64,000 nucleotides of DNA from Geobacter sp. SVR (GTDB taxonomy: Bacteria > Desulfobacterota > Desulfuromonadia > Geobacterales > Pseudopelobacteraceae), in assembly GCF_016865365.1 (NCBI RefSeq), contig NZ_AP024469.1:1417001-1481000 (forward strand), read 5' to 3'. This document shows positions 45,140 through 54,312 of this stretch, in pieces. Every line of letters starts with the position of its first letter. Positions within the stretch are counted from its first letter, which is position 1. The position numbers and the translations under genes are program-made. Under the pieces are notes generated by a model that was not told the DNA's origin, made no database searches, and saw only the letters and a program-made list of their open reading frames with translations.

Positions 45140-45962
45140 ACTGAAAAAGATCATCATGGACACCAAGACGCTTCCAACGTTGCCGGGTGTCGTCCACAAA
45201 CTCAACTCGCTTTCGGAAAATGACAAGGCTTCCGTCCAGGAGATGGCCAAAATCGTTTCCTCCGATCAAGTGTTGTCCGCCCGAATCCTGCGCCTCGCCA
45301 ATTCCCCCTCCTACGGCTTTTACAGGGTTTCCACCATTTCCAACGCAATGATCCTGCTGGGCGTTAACGTCATCAGAAGCCTCGCACTGTCTTCCTCCAT
45401 CTTCGAGATCATGGAAAAGAACAGCGTCGGCTTATGGGAGCATTCTCTGGGGGTGGGGGTGGCTTCCAGTCTGATCGCCCGCAAGCTGGGGCTGCCCGAG
45501 TGCGAAGAGATCGCCACGGCCGGTCTGCTGCACGATATCGGCAAGGTGATCATCTCCATTAAATGCAGTGAAGCCGAGGAACGGATCCGCAATGTTGTCC
45601 AGGATCAACAGGTGTATATAGGCCAGGCTGAACAGGACGTTCTGGATACCGACCATGCCGAAGTGGGAGCCTGGCTGTCCAAGAGCTGGTTTCTTCCGGA
45701 CAAGCTCAGCGAACCGATCGCTTTTCATCACGATGTTACCCTATCGGTGAATCACCGTATCAAAACGGCGGTGGTCCATCTCGCCGACGTTCTCATCAAG
45801 GCCAGCGGTTTTGGCGACAGCGGGGATTGCTACGTTCCCAAGATCCAAAAGGCTGCCTGGGATGTGCTCAGGCTGAACGACCAATACCTGGCAGAACTGG
45901 TGGAGGAACTGGAAGACAAGCTGATCGAGGTCAAGAACTTCAGCATGGAAATGCAGCGTTGA
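45120..45962 (+). CDS. HDOD-domain signalling protein
   Basis: A 280-residue soluble protein consisting of one HDOD domain: LPTLPGVVHKLNSL and VSSDQVLSARILRLANSPSY at the start, then GVNVIRSLALSSSIFEIM, an HD-like GLLHDIGKVI and EVGAWLSKSW with a following FHHDV. Typical HDOD proteins lack some HD phosphohydrolase residues and act as signalling or scaffold modules; here HD and a later HH remain. A GTG start at 45120 with GGGAGAG lies within the upstream gene. Output unknown; often tied to motility or stress control. Confidence 0.9.
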   Translation: MGEKRSELKKIIMDTKTLPTLPGVVHKLNSLSENDKASVQEMAKIVSSDQVLSARILRLANSPSYGFYRVSTISNAMILLGVNVIRSLALSSSIFEIMEKNSVGLWEHSLGVGVASSLIARKLGLPECEEIATAGLLHDIGKVIISIKCSEAEERIRNVVQDQQVYIGQAEQDVLDTDHAEVGAWLSKSWFLPDKLSEPIAFHHDVTLSVNHRIKTAVVHLADVLIKASGFGDSGDCYVPKIQKAAWDVLRLNDQYLAELVEELEDKLIEVKNFSMEMQR

Positions 45963-46060
45963 GCCGTCTGCCGGAGTGATCTCCGGATCATCCGCTACGT
46001 CTCCCCCCTCGCAGCATCCGATTGTGCAGGCTGCAGATGTCGAATGAATTCAAACCCCTT

Positions 46061-46104
46061 ACGCAAAAAAGGCGCCCCCGAAACCGGGGACGCCTTTTTT
46101 GCGT
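46061..46104. terminator. Strong bidirectional terminator
   Basis: ACGCAAAAAAGGCG and its exact inverted copy CGCCTTTTTTGCGT flank a CCCC/GGGG inner stem (46061-46104). It sits between the converging HDOD and dodecaheme cytochrome genes and has T-runs in both directions. Confidence 0.9.
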
Positions 46105-46119
46105 GAATCAATCAGCTGG

Positions 46120-47145
46120 CTACATCTTGTGACACTTGCCGCAGTCATCCTGGACAGGGAAGGCGTCCTTGCCTTTGTTATGGCAGGCGCCACAAGATTT
46201 GCCCTGTTCCATGTCAGCCATGGTGGCCTTTGATGCGCCGGCCTTGTATGGGAAGATCTTGGTGTGGCAATCGGCACATTTGTAGGCCTGCAGATGGAAT
46301 TCGTGACTGAAGGTGGCAACGCCGGCGTCGGTCTTGAAGGTGATCGTGCCCGGCTTCAGCCCTTTGTGGCACTTGACGCAATCGCCGTTGGAGGAGAATG
46401 CTTCCTTGCCGTTGTGGCAGGTGCCGCATGATTTGCCTTTGGCCATGTCAGCCATGGTGGCTTTGCCGACCACGGTGCGATAGGGGAAGACCTTGGTGTG
46501 GCAATCACTGCACTTGTATGCTTCCAGATGGAAGGAGTGGCTGAAGGTCGCCGGTGCAACCCCCTTGAGATTGAAGGTGATCTCTTTGGGTTTGCCCCCT
46601 TTGTGGCAACGGTCGCAATTGGCAGTCACCGTAAAGGCGCGCTTGCCGTTATGGCAGGCGCCGCACGTGCGGCCTTTCTCCATCTGGGCCATTGTTACGC
46701 CTTTGTCTTTGCCGGTGAGCACTTTACCGTTGTGGCAGCTCTTGCAGGCACCTCCGGTTTTTGCGATGTGGGTTGCATGGCTGAAGGTTGCCTCGCCGAA
46801 TCCGCTGACCCGATAGGTGATGTCACGCGGCTTGCCCTTGTGGCAGCGGACGCAGTCTTTTTCAGATGCTACACTGAAAGCCTTGACGCCGGAATGGCAG
46901 GCGCCGCACGATTTTGTCTTTTCCATTTCCGCCATGGTGAAATGGCGGCGGTTTCTCAGATTGAAAATGGCATCATGGCAGATTTTGCAGTTATTGTTGT
47001 ATCGGGACAGGTGAAATTCGTGGCTGAATACGACCGGCTCGGCGTTCTTGAAGGTGAAGCGGATATCTTTCGTCTCCACGGCAACGGCGCACGCGGCTGT
47101 TGCCATGATAAGTGCCATGGCCCAAAGAGAAACTCTTTTCAGCAT
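46120..47145 (-). CDS. Dodecaheme c-type cytochrome of four triheme repeats
   Basis: A 341-residue exported cytochrome with a signal peptide (about 1-23, SLWAMALIMATAACAVA) and twelve CXXCH sites, in order CKICH, CGACH, CVRCH, CKSCH, CGACH, CDRCH, CSDCH, CGTCH, CVKCH, CADCH, CGACH, CGKCH. They form four units of about 75 residues. Each unit starts FSHxxH (two distal His), has a TMAxMxxG turn just before the second site, and ends with CxxCHKG, which suggests two bis-His haems and one possible His-Met haem per unit (inference by analogy with triheme c7-type domains). Units three and four are very alike. It is plausibly a periplasmic wire for extracellular electron transfer. ATG at 47145 with upstream GAGGAG. 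Confidence 0.95.
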   Translation of the reverse strand: MLKRVSLWAMALIMATAACAVAVETKDIRFTFKNAEPVVFSHEFHLSRYNNNCKICHDAIFNLRNRRHFTMAEMEKTKSCGACHSGVKAFSVASEKDCVRCHKGKPRDITYRVSGFGEATFSHATHIAKTGGACKSCHNGKVLTGKDKGVTMAQMEKGRTCGACHNGKRAFTVTANCDRCHKGGKPKEITFNLKGVAPATFSHSFHLEAYKCSDCHTKVFPYRTVVGKATMADMAKGKSCGTCHNGKEAFSSNGDCVKCHKGLKPGTITFKTDAGVATFSHEFHLQAYKCADCHTKIFPYKAGASKATMADMEQGKSCGACHNKGKDAFPVQDDCGKCHKM

Positions 47146-47190
47146 GTCTCGACTCCTCGTCATCACAGGATTAACTTTTTCAAGCGAGAA

Positions 47191-47219
47191 AGTATACAGA
47201 TCGGCCCGTATGACGTCAA
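47191..47219 (-). promoter_or_regulatory. Putative strong sigma-70 promoter of the dodecaheme cytochrome
   Basis: On the minus strand TTGACG (47219-47214) and TATACT (47196-47191) are 17 bases apart, five of six matches in each hexamer. Start expected near 47184, about 40 bases before the ATG. Confidence 0.68.
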
Positions 47220-47265
47220 TCCCAAAGTGAGCCCGGTTCTGCGCCATCCGGTGCCGGTTTTGCGG

Positions 47266-47294
47266 TTGATACACCCCCACAGCTGTGTTATACA
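47266..47294 (+). promoter_or_regulatory. Putative sigma-70 promoter of nadC
   Basis: TTGATA (47266-47271), a 17-base spacer and TATACA (47289-47294). It diverges from the cytochrome promoter 47 bases away and lies 33 bases before the nadC ATG. Confidence 0.55.
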
Positions 47295-47327
47295 AAATCA
47301 TTATTTTTAAACAGGTGGATTCTCTTG

Positions 47328-48152
47328 ATGCTCTCACTCGACCGTCTCATCGATCTGGCTCTGGCGGAAGACATTCATACCGGCGATATTACCACTCAGG
47401 CTGTCGTGCCGGGCAAGCGCCCGGCCACGGCCCGGCTGATTGCCAAAGAAAACATGGTTCTGGCAGGTCTGTTCGTGGCAGAGCGGGTTTTTCACCGCCT
47501 GAGTGCCGACGTATGCTTCACCGCCTGTCAGGCGGAAGGGGCACCGGTGATGAAGGGCGATCTGATCGCCACCATCGCAGGGGATGCCGCCGATCTCCTC
47601 ATGGGAGAAAGGGTGGCCCTCAACCTGCTCCAGCGCCTCTCCGGCATCGCCACCCTGACCGCACGCTTTGTCGAGGCAGTACGGGGAACAAAAGTCCGCA
47701 TCGTTGATACCCGCAAAACCACGCCGGGGCTCCGGGAACTTGAAAAGTACGCCGTCAGGCAGGGGGGGGGCATCAACCACCGCACCGGGCTCTATGACGG
47801 CATCCTGATCAAGGAAAACCATATCGCCGCAGCCGGCGGCATTGCCGAGGCGATCACCCGCGCCCGCGCCTACATACCCCATACCCTCAAGATCGAAATC
47901 GAAACCGAAACACTGGCTCAGGTGGACCAGGCCCTGGCTGCCGGCGCCGATATCATCATGCTGGACAACATGTGTCTGGCAGACATGCGCACCGCTGTGG
48001 AAACCGTTGCCGGGCGGGCTCTGCTGGAGGCATCCGGAGGGGTCAATCTTGACACGGTGCGCGCCATCGCCGAGACGGGGGTCGACATCATTTCCGTAGG
48101 GGCGCTGACGCATTCCTCACGGGCCATGGACATCTCGATGCTATTGGACTGA
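47328..48152 (+). CDS. nadC: Quinolinate phosphoribosyltransferase (nicotinate-nucleotide pyrophosphorylase)
   Basis: Makes nicotinate mononucleotide from quinolinate and PRPP, releasing CO2 and pyrophosphate, in de novo NAD synthesis. The 274 residues contain the expected motifs: ALAEDIHTGDITTQ at the N terminus, DTRKTTPGLRELEKYAVRQG and GGINHRTGLYDGILIKENH for the phosphate and substrate site, and EIETETLAQVDQAL with IIMLDNM near the C terminus. ATG at 47328, preceded by AGGTGG; the TTG just before it is less likely. birA and coaX follow on the same strand, a group of cofactor genes. Confidence 0.97.
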   Translation: MLSLDRLIDLALAEDIHTGDITTQAVVPGKRPATARLIAKENMVLAGLFVAERVFHRLSADVCFTACQAEGAPVMKGDLIATIAGDAADLLMGERVALNLLQRLSGIATLTARFVEAVRGTKVRIVDTRKTTPGLRELEKYAVRQGGGINHRTGLYDGILIKENHIAAAGGIAEAITRARAYIPHTLKIEIETETLAQVDQALAAGADIIMLDNMCLADMRTAVETVAGRALLEASGGVNLDTVRAIAETGVDIISVGALTHSSRAMDISMLLD

Positions 48153-48254
48153 GCGGGGCCGGGCGTTTCTCGCATCTTGCCGGAAGCGCCCGAAACGTTG
48201 TGACCTCACGCTCTTCAGCGGTTGCGATCTCTTCACCTGCAGGGAGTACTTTCG

Positions 48255-49232
48255 ATGCACCAGAAGGCTGGGACCATACTCCGCCTGTTCCGCGAACAGG
48301 GCGGCTTCCTGTCGGGGGAGTCGATCAGCCGGGAACTCAATGTTTCCCGCACGGCGGTATGGAAGCATATCTCGGCGTTGCGTGAAGCGGGTTACGTGAT
48401 CGAGGCGGTGCCTTCACGCGGCTACCACCTGTTGTCCGCTCCCGATATTCTCAGCGTGGAGGAAGTACAGGCACATCTCAGGGGAACCGTTGTTGGCAGC
48501 CGCTTGGTATATCCGGGCGAGACGGTTTCAACCAACACGGACGCCTTCCGGCTGGCAGAACAGGGGGCGAGCGAGGGAACGGTCGTGTTCGCTGACACCC
48601 AGAGCGGCGGCAAAGGGCGCCTGGGAAGGCGCTGGAGTTCCCCTCCGGGCGTCAATCTGTACTGTTCCGTAATCCTGCGTCCGAAGATCATGCCCTATGA
48701 AGCGCCTCAACTGACCTTTCTTTCCGCCGTGGCGGTGGCACGGGCCATCGAACGGAGCAGCGGCCTGAATCCGCAGATAAAATGGCCGAACGATGTCCTG
48801 CTGGAAGGGAAAAAGGTGGCGGGTCTCCTGAACGAGATGAGCGCTGAAACCGATGGTATCAACTTCGTCATTCTGGGCATCGGCGTCAACCTGAACATGA
48901 CCGCCGTACAGTTCCCCACCGATTTGAGGCATCCCGCAACCTCTCTGCTGCTGGAGGGGGGGCGTCCGGTAGACCGTGCGCGCTATGCCGCCCTGTTGTT
49001 CAACGAACTGGACCGTCTCTACGCCGAATTCCTGCTCCGCGGTTTCGGTCCGGTCCGTGAGGAGTGGCAGGTGCGTTGCAATGCGCACGGTAGAAACCTG
49101 ATCGTCAATGACGGCGACAGGGAGATTATCAGCGGGCGGTTCGCCGGCATCGATGAGGATGGAGCCCTGCTGGTAGGCAGGGAAGACGGAACGACAGAGC
49201 GTATTCTCAGTGGAGATGTGAGGGTCATATAA
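48255..49232 (+). CDS. birA: Bifunctional biotin protein ligase / biotin operon repressor
   Basis: Attaches biotin to carboxylase carrier proteins, such as AccB, and in BirA-type proteins represses biotin genes. The 325-residue protein has an N-terminal winged helix-turn-helix (about 5-65, [19 protein letters not shown]), the ligase core with [39 protein letters not shown] and a following [11 protein letters not shown], and an SH3-like C-terminal domain ([19 protein letters not shown]). ATG at 48255, AGGGAG upstream; the earlier ATG at 48222 adds unconserved residues. It connects with accD elsewhere in the window through biotin-dependent acetyl-CoA carboxylase. Confidence 0.96.
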   Translation: MHQKAGTILRLFREQGGFLSGESISRELNVSRTAVWKHISALREAGYVIEAVPSRGYHLLSAPDILSVEEVQAHLRGTVVGSRLVYPGETVSTNTDAFRLAEQGASEGTVVFADTQSGGKGRLGRRWSSPPGVNLYCSVILRPKIMPYEAPQLTFLSAVAVARAIERSSGLNPQIKWPNDVLLEGKKVAGLLNEMSAETDGINFVILGIGVNLNMTAVQFPTDLRHPATSLLLEGGRPVDRARYAALLFNELDRLYAEFLLRGFGPVREEWQVRCNAHGRNLIVNDGDREIISGRFAGIDEDGALLVGREDGTTERILSGDVRVI

Positions 49233-49236
49233 AAAG

Positions 49237-50001
49237 ATGCTTTTGGTAATTGATGTCGGTAACAGCAACATCGTACTCGGGATTTACGATGGAACGGAAC
49301 TTATCCGCAATTGGCGGCTTTCAACGGACAAATCGCGTACCTCGGACGAGTACGCCGTGCTGCTTCACAGCCTGTTCGCCCAGGCCGGTCTGGTATTCGA
49401 ATCCATCAAGGCTGCCATCATTTCCTCGGTCGTTCCGCCGCTGACCGGTGTGATGGAGGCCATTGCCCATGATTTTTTTCATTTGACCCCGTATGTCGTG
49501 GGGCCCGGGATCAAGACCGGCATGCCGATCCACTACGACAACCCGCGCGAAGTTGGCGCCGACCGGATCGTCAACGCCGTGGCCGGCTATGAGAAGCATC
49601 GCTGCGCCCTGGTGATCGTCGATTTCGGTACGGCCACCACGTTCGACTATGTCAATGGGAAAGGAGAATACTGTGGCGGCGCCATCGCACCGGGGCTGGC
49701 CATTTCCCTGGAGGCGCTTTTCCAGCGGGCCAGCAAGCTGCCGCGGGTCGATATTGCCAAGCCCCCTCAGATAATCGCCAAAAATACCGTCAACTCGATG
49801 CAGGCCGGCATTTTTTACGGATATGTCGGGCTGGTCGACGAAATCGTCAGTCGCATCAAGGCTGAAAGCAGGGATAACCCACGGGTCATCGCCACCGGCG
49901 GCCTTGCCAATCTGATTGCTCCGGAATCACACACCATCGAAGAGGTGGACGATTTCCTGACCCTGGACGGGTTACGGATCCTGTACGAAAGGAATAGCTG
50001 A
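49237..50001 (+). CDS. coaX: Type III pantothenate kinase
   Basis: Phosphorylates pantothenate in the first step of coenzyme A synthesis. The 254-residue protein starts [19 protein letters not shown], with the ASKHA-type phosphate loop; [33 protein letters not shown] and [17 protein letters not shown] are diagnostic for CoaX. Length normal. It begins four bases after the birA stop, and a BirA-CoaX pair is common in bacteria. The protein is cytoplasmic, usually a dimer, and, as known for the family, needs a monovalent cation and is not inhibited by CoA. Confidence 0.97.
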   Translation: MLLVIDVGNSNIVLGIYDGTELIRNWRLSTDKSRTSDEYAVLLHSLFAQAGLVFESIKAAIISSVVPPLTGVMEAIAHDFFHLTPYVVGPGIKTGMPIHYDNPREVGADRIVNAVAGYEKHRCALVIVDFGTATTFDYVNGKGEYCGGAIAPGLAISLEALFQRASKLPRVDIAKPPQIIAKNTVNSMQAGIFYGYVGLVDEIVSRIKAESRDNPRVIATGGLANLIAPESHTIEEVDDFLTLDGLRILYERNS

Positions 50002-50097
50002 GGCTGGCAAACCTCAGGCGCCTCATGCAGTTGCGGTGAATTGTTTATTTGAACTGAGTCGGATACTACGGTTTTCCATTCCAAAGGAGGTAGCTCT

Positions 50098-52194
50098 ATG
50101 GGACAGTTCGAGACAAGCAAGATTCGTAACCTGGGTATCATTGCACATGGCGGCGCCGGCAAGACCTCGCTGGCGGAGGCGGTTCTGTTCAACACCGGTA
50201 TGATCGACCGGTTGGGACGCGTGGATGACGGCACGGCCACGATGGATTTCGAGCCGGAAGAGGTCAAACGCCGCATCTCGATTACCTCCGCCCTCGACCA
50301 TTGCGAGTGGAACGGGCATTCGATCCACCTGGTGGATACCCCTGGCTACGGCAATTTCATCGCTGATACCCGCGCCTGCATGCGCGCGCTCGATTGCGCG
50401 GTCGTGATCCTTTCGGCCATTTCCGGTGTCAAGGCCCAGACTGAAGAGGTGTGGAGCTGGGCCAATGAATTCGAAATCCCGCGCATAGCATTCGTCAACA
50501 AAATGGACCGCGAACGGGCCAGCTTCCTGCGCGCCATCGACGATATGGAGAAGACCCTGGGTGCCCGCGGTGTCGCCATACAGATGCCGATCGGGTCCGA
50601 GGAGAATTTCAACGGCATCATCGACCTGATTCGCATGAAGGCCTGCTTTTATCCCAAGGATGGTTCCGGCGTCTGCACCGAGAGAGAGATTCCGGCAGAT
50701 TGCCTGGATGAAGCACAGCGCCTGCGCGAGCACATGATCGAAATCGTGGCGGAAGCCTACGACGCCTTGACCGAAAAATACCTCGAGACCGGAGAGCTGA
50801 CCGAGGAGGAGATCATCGACGGTCTCCGTGTCGGCAGCATGCGCAATACCTTCACACCAGTGCTGTGCGGTTCCGCCACCGAAAATATCGGCGTCAGGCA
50901 GCTCCTGGACGCTGTGTGCGCCTATCTGCCCTCACCGCTGGATCGCACCAGGGCGGTGGGCCAGCATCCCAAGACCGGCGATATCATCGAACGGGCCGCC
51001 GACGAAAAGGACCCTTTCTCGGCGCTGGTATTCAAAACCACCTCGGATCCCTACACCGGCAAGATCACCATCTTCCGCGTCTATTCCGGCGTACTGAACT
51101 CCGACTCCGTCATCTACAACTCCAGCAAAGGGGTGGAGGAGCGGATCGGCCAGATTTACGAGCTGGAGGGCAAGAAACAACATCCCATCAAACAGGCTGT
51201 GGCCGGCGATATCGTGGCCGTGGCCAAGCTGAAGGAGACGGTTACCGGCGATACCCTGTGCGACAATGCCAACCCGATCGTTTACGAGCCGGCCAAACAG
51301 CTGTTGCCGGTGATCTCCTATGCCATCGAGCCGAAAACAAAGTCGGATGAGGACAAGATCCACGGGGCGCTTCACCGGATGATCGAGGAGGAGCCGACCC
51401 TGGAATCGCATCGCGATCCGCAGACCAAGGAATTCATCATCTCCGGCATGGGGCAGGTGCATCTGGAGGTGATCGTCGAGAAGATGAAGCGGAAATTCGG
51501 GGTGGACGTAGTACTGAAGACCCCCAAGGTCCCGTATCTGGAGACGATTCGCGGTTCGGCCAAGGTACAGGGCAAATACAAGAAACAGTCCGGCGGACGG
51601 GGCCAGTACGGCGACTGCTGGATCGAGATGGCCCCGAACGGGCGTGGAGAAGGATACCTGTTCGAGGACAAGATCGTGGGTGGGGTCATCCCGCGCCAAT
51701 ATATTCCCGCTGTTGACAAGGGCATCCAGGATGCATCGCTGGAGGGATTCCTGGCAGGGTACCCCGTGGTCGATTTCAGGGTAGGACTGTATGACGGCTC
51801 ATTCCACACAGTGGATTCATCCGAGATGGCTTTCAAGGTGGCCGGTTCCATGGCATTCAAAAAGGCGATGGAAATATGCAAGCCGGTACTGCTGGAGCCG
51901 ATCGTAAACCTGAAGGTGACGGTGCCTGATGAGAACATGGGCGATGTCATTGGTGACCTGAACTCCCGCCGTGGCAAGGTGGTGGGGGTAGAGCCGAAAG
52001 CGAACTCCCAGATCATCCGTGCCGTGGTGCCGATGTCGGAAGTGCTGGCCTATTCCAATGACCTGAAATCCATGACCAGCGACCGCGGCATGTTCACGAC
52101 GGAATTTTCACATTACGAAGAATTGCCGACGCATCTTTCGCAGAAGGTGATTGCCGAGGCCAATGCAAAGAAAGAGAAGAACAATCACGCCTGA
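50098..52194 (+). CDS. EF-G-like translational GTPase (second EF-G type)
   Basis: A 698-residue protein with EF-G domain order (G domain, II, III, IV, V). It differs from canonical EF-G in its GTPase motifs: the P-loop is AHGGAGKTSL instead of AHIDAGKTTT, switch II is DTPGYGNF instead of DTPGHVDF so the catalytic His is Tyr, and NKMD is intact. SGGRGQYGDCWIEM and GYPVVDFRVGLYDGSFHTVD are domain IV and V features. It fits the EF-G-like family present beside canonical fusA in many bacteria, of uncertain function. ATG at 50098 is preceded by a perfect AAAGGAGG. It leads the cluster with SPOR, MglA-like and kinase-like genes, although gaps of 77 and 106 bases occur. Confidence 0.92.
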   Translation: MGQFETSKIRNLGIIAHGGAGKTSLAEAVLFNTGMIDRLGRVDDGTATMDFEPEEVKRRISITSALDHCEWNGHSIHLVDTPGYGNFIADTRACMRALDCAVVILSAISGVKAQTEEVWSWANEFEIPRIAFVNKMDRERASFLRAIDDMEKTLGARGVAIQMPIGSEENFNGIIDLIRMKACFYPKDGSGVCTEREIPADCLDEAQRLREHMIEIVAEAYDALTEKYLETGELTEEEIIDGLRVGSMRNTFTPVLCGSATENIGVRQLLDAVCAYLPSPLDRTRAVGQHPKTGDIIERAADEKDPFSALVFKTTSDPYTGKITIFRVYSGVLNSDSVIYNSSKGVEERIGQIYELEGKKQHPIKQAVAGDIVAVAKLKETVTGDTLCDNANPIVYEPAKQLLPVISYAIEPKTKSDEDKIHGALHRMIEEEPTLESHRDPQTKEFIISGMGQVHLEVIVEKMKRKFGVDVVLKTPKVPYLETIRGSAKVQGKYKKQSGGRGQYGDCWIEMAPNGRGEGYLFEDKIVGGVIPRQYIPAVDKGIQDASLEGFLAGYPVVDFRVGLYDGSFHTVDSSEMAFKVAGSMAFKKAMEICKPVLLEPIVNLKVTVPDENMGDVIGDLNSRRGKVVGVEPKANSQIIRAVVPMSEVLAYSNDLKSMTSDRGMFTTEFSHYEELPTHLSQKVIAEANAKKEKNNHA

Positions 52195-52271
52195 CGAACA
52201 GCCCGTTCCCGCACCTGCCGGGCCTTCTGCACGATCTGCCCAGGCGTAGTCACGATGGAGGAATGCGTACA

Positions 52272-53366
52272 ATGGATTTCAAGTTCAGCAAAGATGCGGA
52301 AAAACATACGGCCAAGCAGTCCGCTTCCGGTGAGAAGGGACGCCAGAATGCGCTGTTGCTGCTTCTGTTGGTGCTGGTGTGTGGATATTCGTATCTCTAC
52401 TTCTTCACCGGGCTGATCAGACCGCAGCAAGCCCCGAAACCTGCCGAGGCTCCGGCGCCACAGGTTGTAAAGAAGCCATTGCCCACCCCTGCCGGGCAAC
52501 CCGGGACTGAAGCCCCGCCGGCCGGAGGCGAGAAAAAGGATGCAGCCACACCGGTAAAGGCCGAATCACCCAAGGCCGTCCCCGGTGAAGCTGCTACTGC
52601 ACCAGGGACTCCCGCCGCAGTGGGGGGGCAAAAAGCCGATCAGGCCAGACCTGCCGAGAAAAAAGCTGCGCCGGTACCGACGCCGCAGGCAGCACAACAG
52701 GTCGCAGAGGCCAAACCGGAAGCGAAGCCGGCTGCCGCAAAGAAGCCCGCTACAGCGCCCGAAAAGAAGCCCGCTGCCGTTGGAACGGAAAAAAAGGCCG
52801 CTGGCCCGAAGTCTTCTGAACATCAGAAACATTCGCCGGCTGAGCTAAAGACATCCCAGGCTGTCGCCCAGAAACCGGCCAAGAAGCCGGTAGCGGGAAG
52901 TGCCGCTCCTGCTGGGAAATGGACCGTGGTGGTGGGCAATTATATCTTGGAAGATGCCATGGCGACCGATCTGGCCCGTGTCAGGAAAGCCGGTTTCAAG
53001 GCCTCCGTCCAACCGGGTGTCCGCAAAAAGGCGCCGATGAATCGTCTCTTCCTGGCCGAGTTTGCCGACCGGCACGCTGCACAGGCTGAACTGGAAAAGC
53101 TCAAGCGCTACACCTCCGACGCCTTCATTGTGGATCAGGGGGACAAGCATGCCGTCTATGCCGGCTCCTATCTGCTTGATTCCCGTGCGGCTTCCGAAAA
53201 GGAGCGTCTTGCCGCTGCCGGCCTGACTGTGGCGGTACGGCATGTCGAGGTGCCGATCCCCTCCAAGAATTTGATCACAGGGGTATTTGCCGACAAAGGG
53301 GCAGCCGAGACGGCGGTAAGAAAGCTGAAAGAGGCGGGTTTGAGCGGCGCCTACATTCGTCAGTAG
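52272..53366 (+). CDS. SPOR-domain membrane protein with long Ala/Pro/Lys linker
   Basis: A 364-residue bitopic inner-membrane protein: basic cytoplasmic start, one helix (about 27-47, ALLLLLLVLVCGYSYLYFF), then a very long low-complexity linker rich in Ala, Pro, Lys and Glu (about 55-215), and two SPOR-like repeats at the C terminus (about 218-364; GKWTVVVGNYILEDAMA and KHAVYAGSYLLDSRAASEK). SPOR domains bind denuded glycan at division septa or sites of wall remodelling. ATG at 52272 was chosen because GGAGGA lies nine bases before it; an ATG nine bases upstream abuts that site. Five bases separate its stop from the next gene. Confidence 0.85.
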   Translation: MDFKFSKDAEKHTAKQSASGEKGRQNALLLLLLVLVCGYSYLYFFTGLIRPQQAPKPAEAPAPQVVKKPLPTPAGQPGTEAPPAGGEKKDAATPVKAESPKAVPGEAATAPGTPAAVGGQKADQARPAEKKAAPVPTPQAAQQVAEAKPEAKPAAAKKPATAPEKKPAAVGTEKKAAGPKSSEHQKHSPAELKTSQAVAQKPAKKPVAGSAAPAGKWTVVVGNYILEDAMATDLARVRKAGFKASVQPGVRKKAPMNRLFLAEFADRHAAQAELEKLKRYTSDAFIVDQGDKHAVYAGSYLLDSRAASEKERLAAAGLTVAVRHVEVPIPSKNLITGVFADKGAAETAVRKLKEAGLSGAYIRQ

Positions 53367-53370
53367 GAAG

Positions 53371-54300
53371 ATGTCGCAGAAAATCAGACTCAGGGTTTCC
53401 CCAGCGGTCGGCCTGTTTGTTGGGCCGGGGGTGAATGCCGAAGAAAAACTGAGAGGAGTTTCCGCTGCCGCGGACATGCCGGTGGTGGAACGCGTATCGC
53501 TCTTGTTTTGCATGATGCAGGAGGCGGATGGCCGCGTCAGGACCGCGGCCTCCGCCGCATTTGCCACATTGCCGGTAGAATCGGTCCTGGATTTCATTGC
53601 AACCCCGGACGCTCATCCCGCTGTTCTCGACTTCCTGGCCAGATTTCACCATTCCACTCCACAGATCGCAACCGCCCTCCTGGAATCCCCGGGGCTTTCC
53701 GCCAGAGCTCGCGAGTTCCTGTCGAAAGCCGTACCGCCGGTCGCAGGCATTAGGCAGGAACAGGGTGTTGACCGGGGTGCCGGCGATCTCGAGAGCGATG
53801 CCGATATGTCCGAAGGGGAAAAAGTCCCTGGTGATGAGGAGCCGAAAACTGCCGTTGACGAGAGTGAGGTCAGCGAAGAGGGGGAAGAGTTCCTCAACAA
53901 GTACAGGCTTGCCCAGCAGATGGGGGTCGGGGAGAAGATCAAGACAGCACTCACTGGCGACAAGGAATGGCGGGCCATTTTAATCAAAGATACCAACAAA
54001 CTGGTGTCGGGCAGCGTCATAAAAAATCCGCGCCTTACGGAAGGAGAGGTGCTGACCATCCTCAAGGCCGGCCTCCAGAACGATGAAGTCATTCGCCTGA
54101 TCTGCGCCAACAAGGATTGGGTCAAAAACTACAAGATCCGTAAAGCCCTGGTGGAGAATCCCAAGACGCCTCTTCCGAATGCACTGCGCTATCTTGCTTC
54201 AATGGGGGAAAAGGATATTGCCGCGTATGCAAAAAGCAAAAACATCTCATCCGTACTCTCATCCCAGGCCAAGCGCATCATACTTGCCAAAGGCAACTGA
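53371..54300 (+). CDS. Two-part helical repeat protein, function unknown
   Basis: A 309-residue soluble protein I cannot assign. The N-terminal third (about 1-125) consists of short helices in a HEAT-like style (RVSLLFCMMQEADGRVRTAA and the later HPAVLDFLARFHHST); an acidic low-complexity linker follows (about 130-180, rich in Glu, Asp, Ser); the C-terminal part (about 180-309) again has helical repeats with INPRL/ENPKTP-type turns (IKNPRLTEGEVLTIL, VENPKTPLPNALRYL). It lies five bases after the SPOR gene and 12 bases before the MglA-like gene, so it is likely part of the same unit and could be a scaffold. No catalytic motif seen. Confidence 0.75.
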   Translation: MSQKIRLRVSPAVGLFVGPGVNAEEKLRGVSAAADMPVVERVSLLFCMMQEADGRVRTAASAAFATLPVESVLDFIATPDAHPAVLDFLARFHHSTPQIATALLESPGLSARAREFLSKAVPPVAGIRQEQGVDRGAGDLESDADMSEGEKVPGDEEPKTAVDESEVSEEGEEFLNKYRLAQQMGVGEKIKTALTGDKEWRAILIKDTNKLVSGSVIKNPRLTEGEVLTILKAGLQNDEVIRLICANKDWVKNYKIRKALVENPKTPLPNALRYLASMGEKDIAAYAKSKNISSVLSSQAKRIILAKGN

Positions 54301-54312
54301 ACAGGAGCGCAG

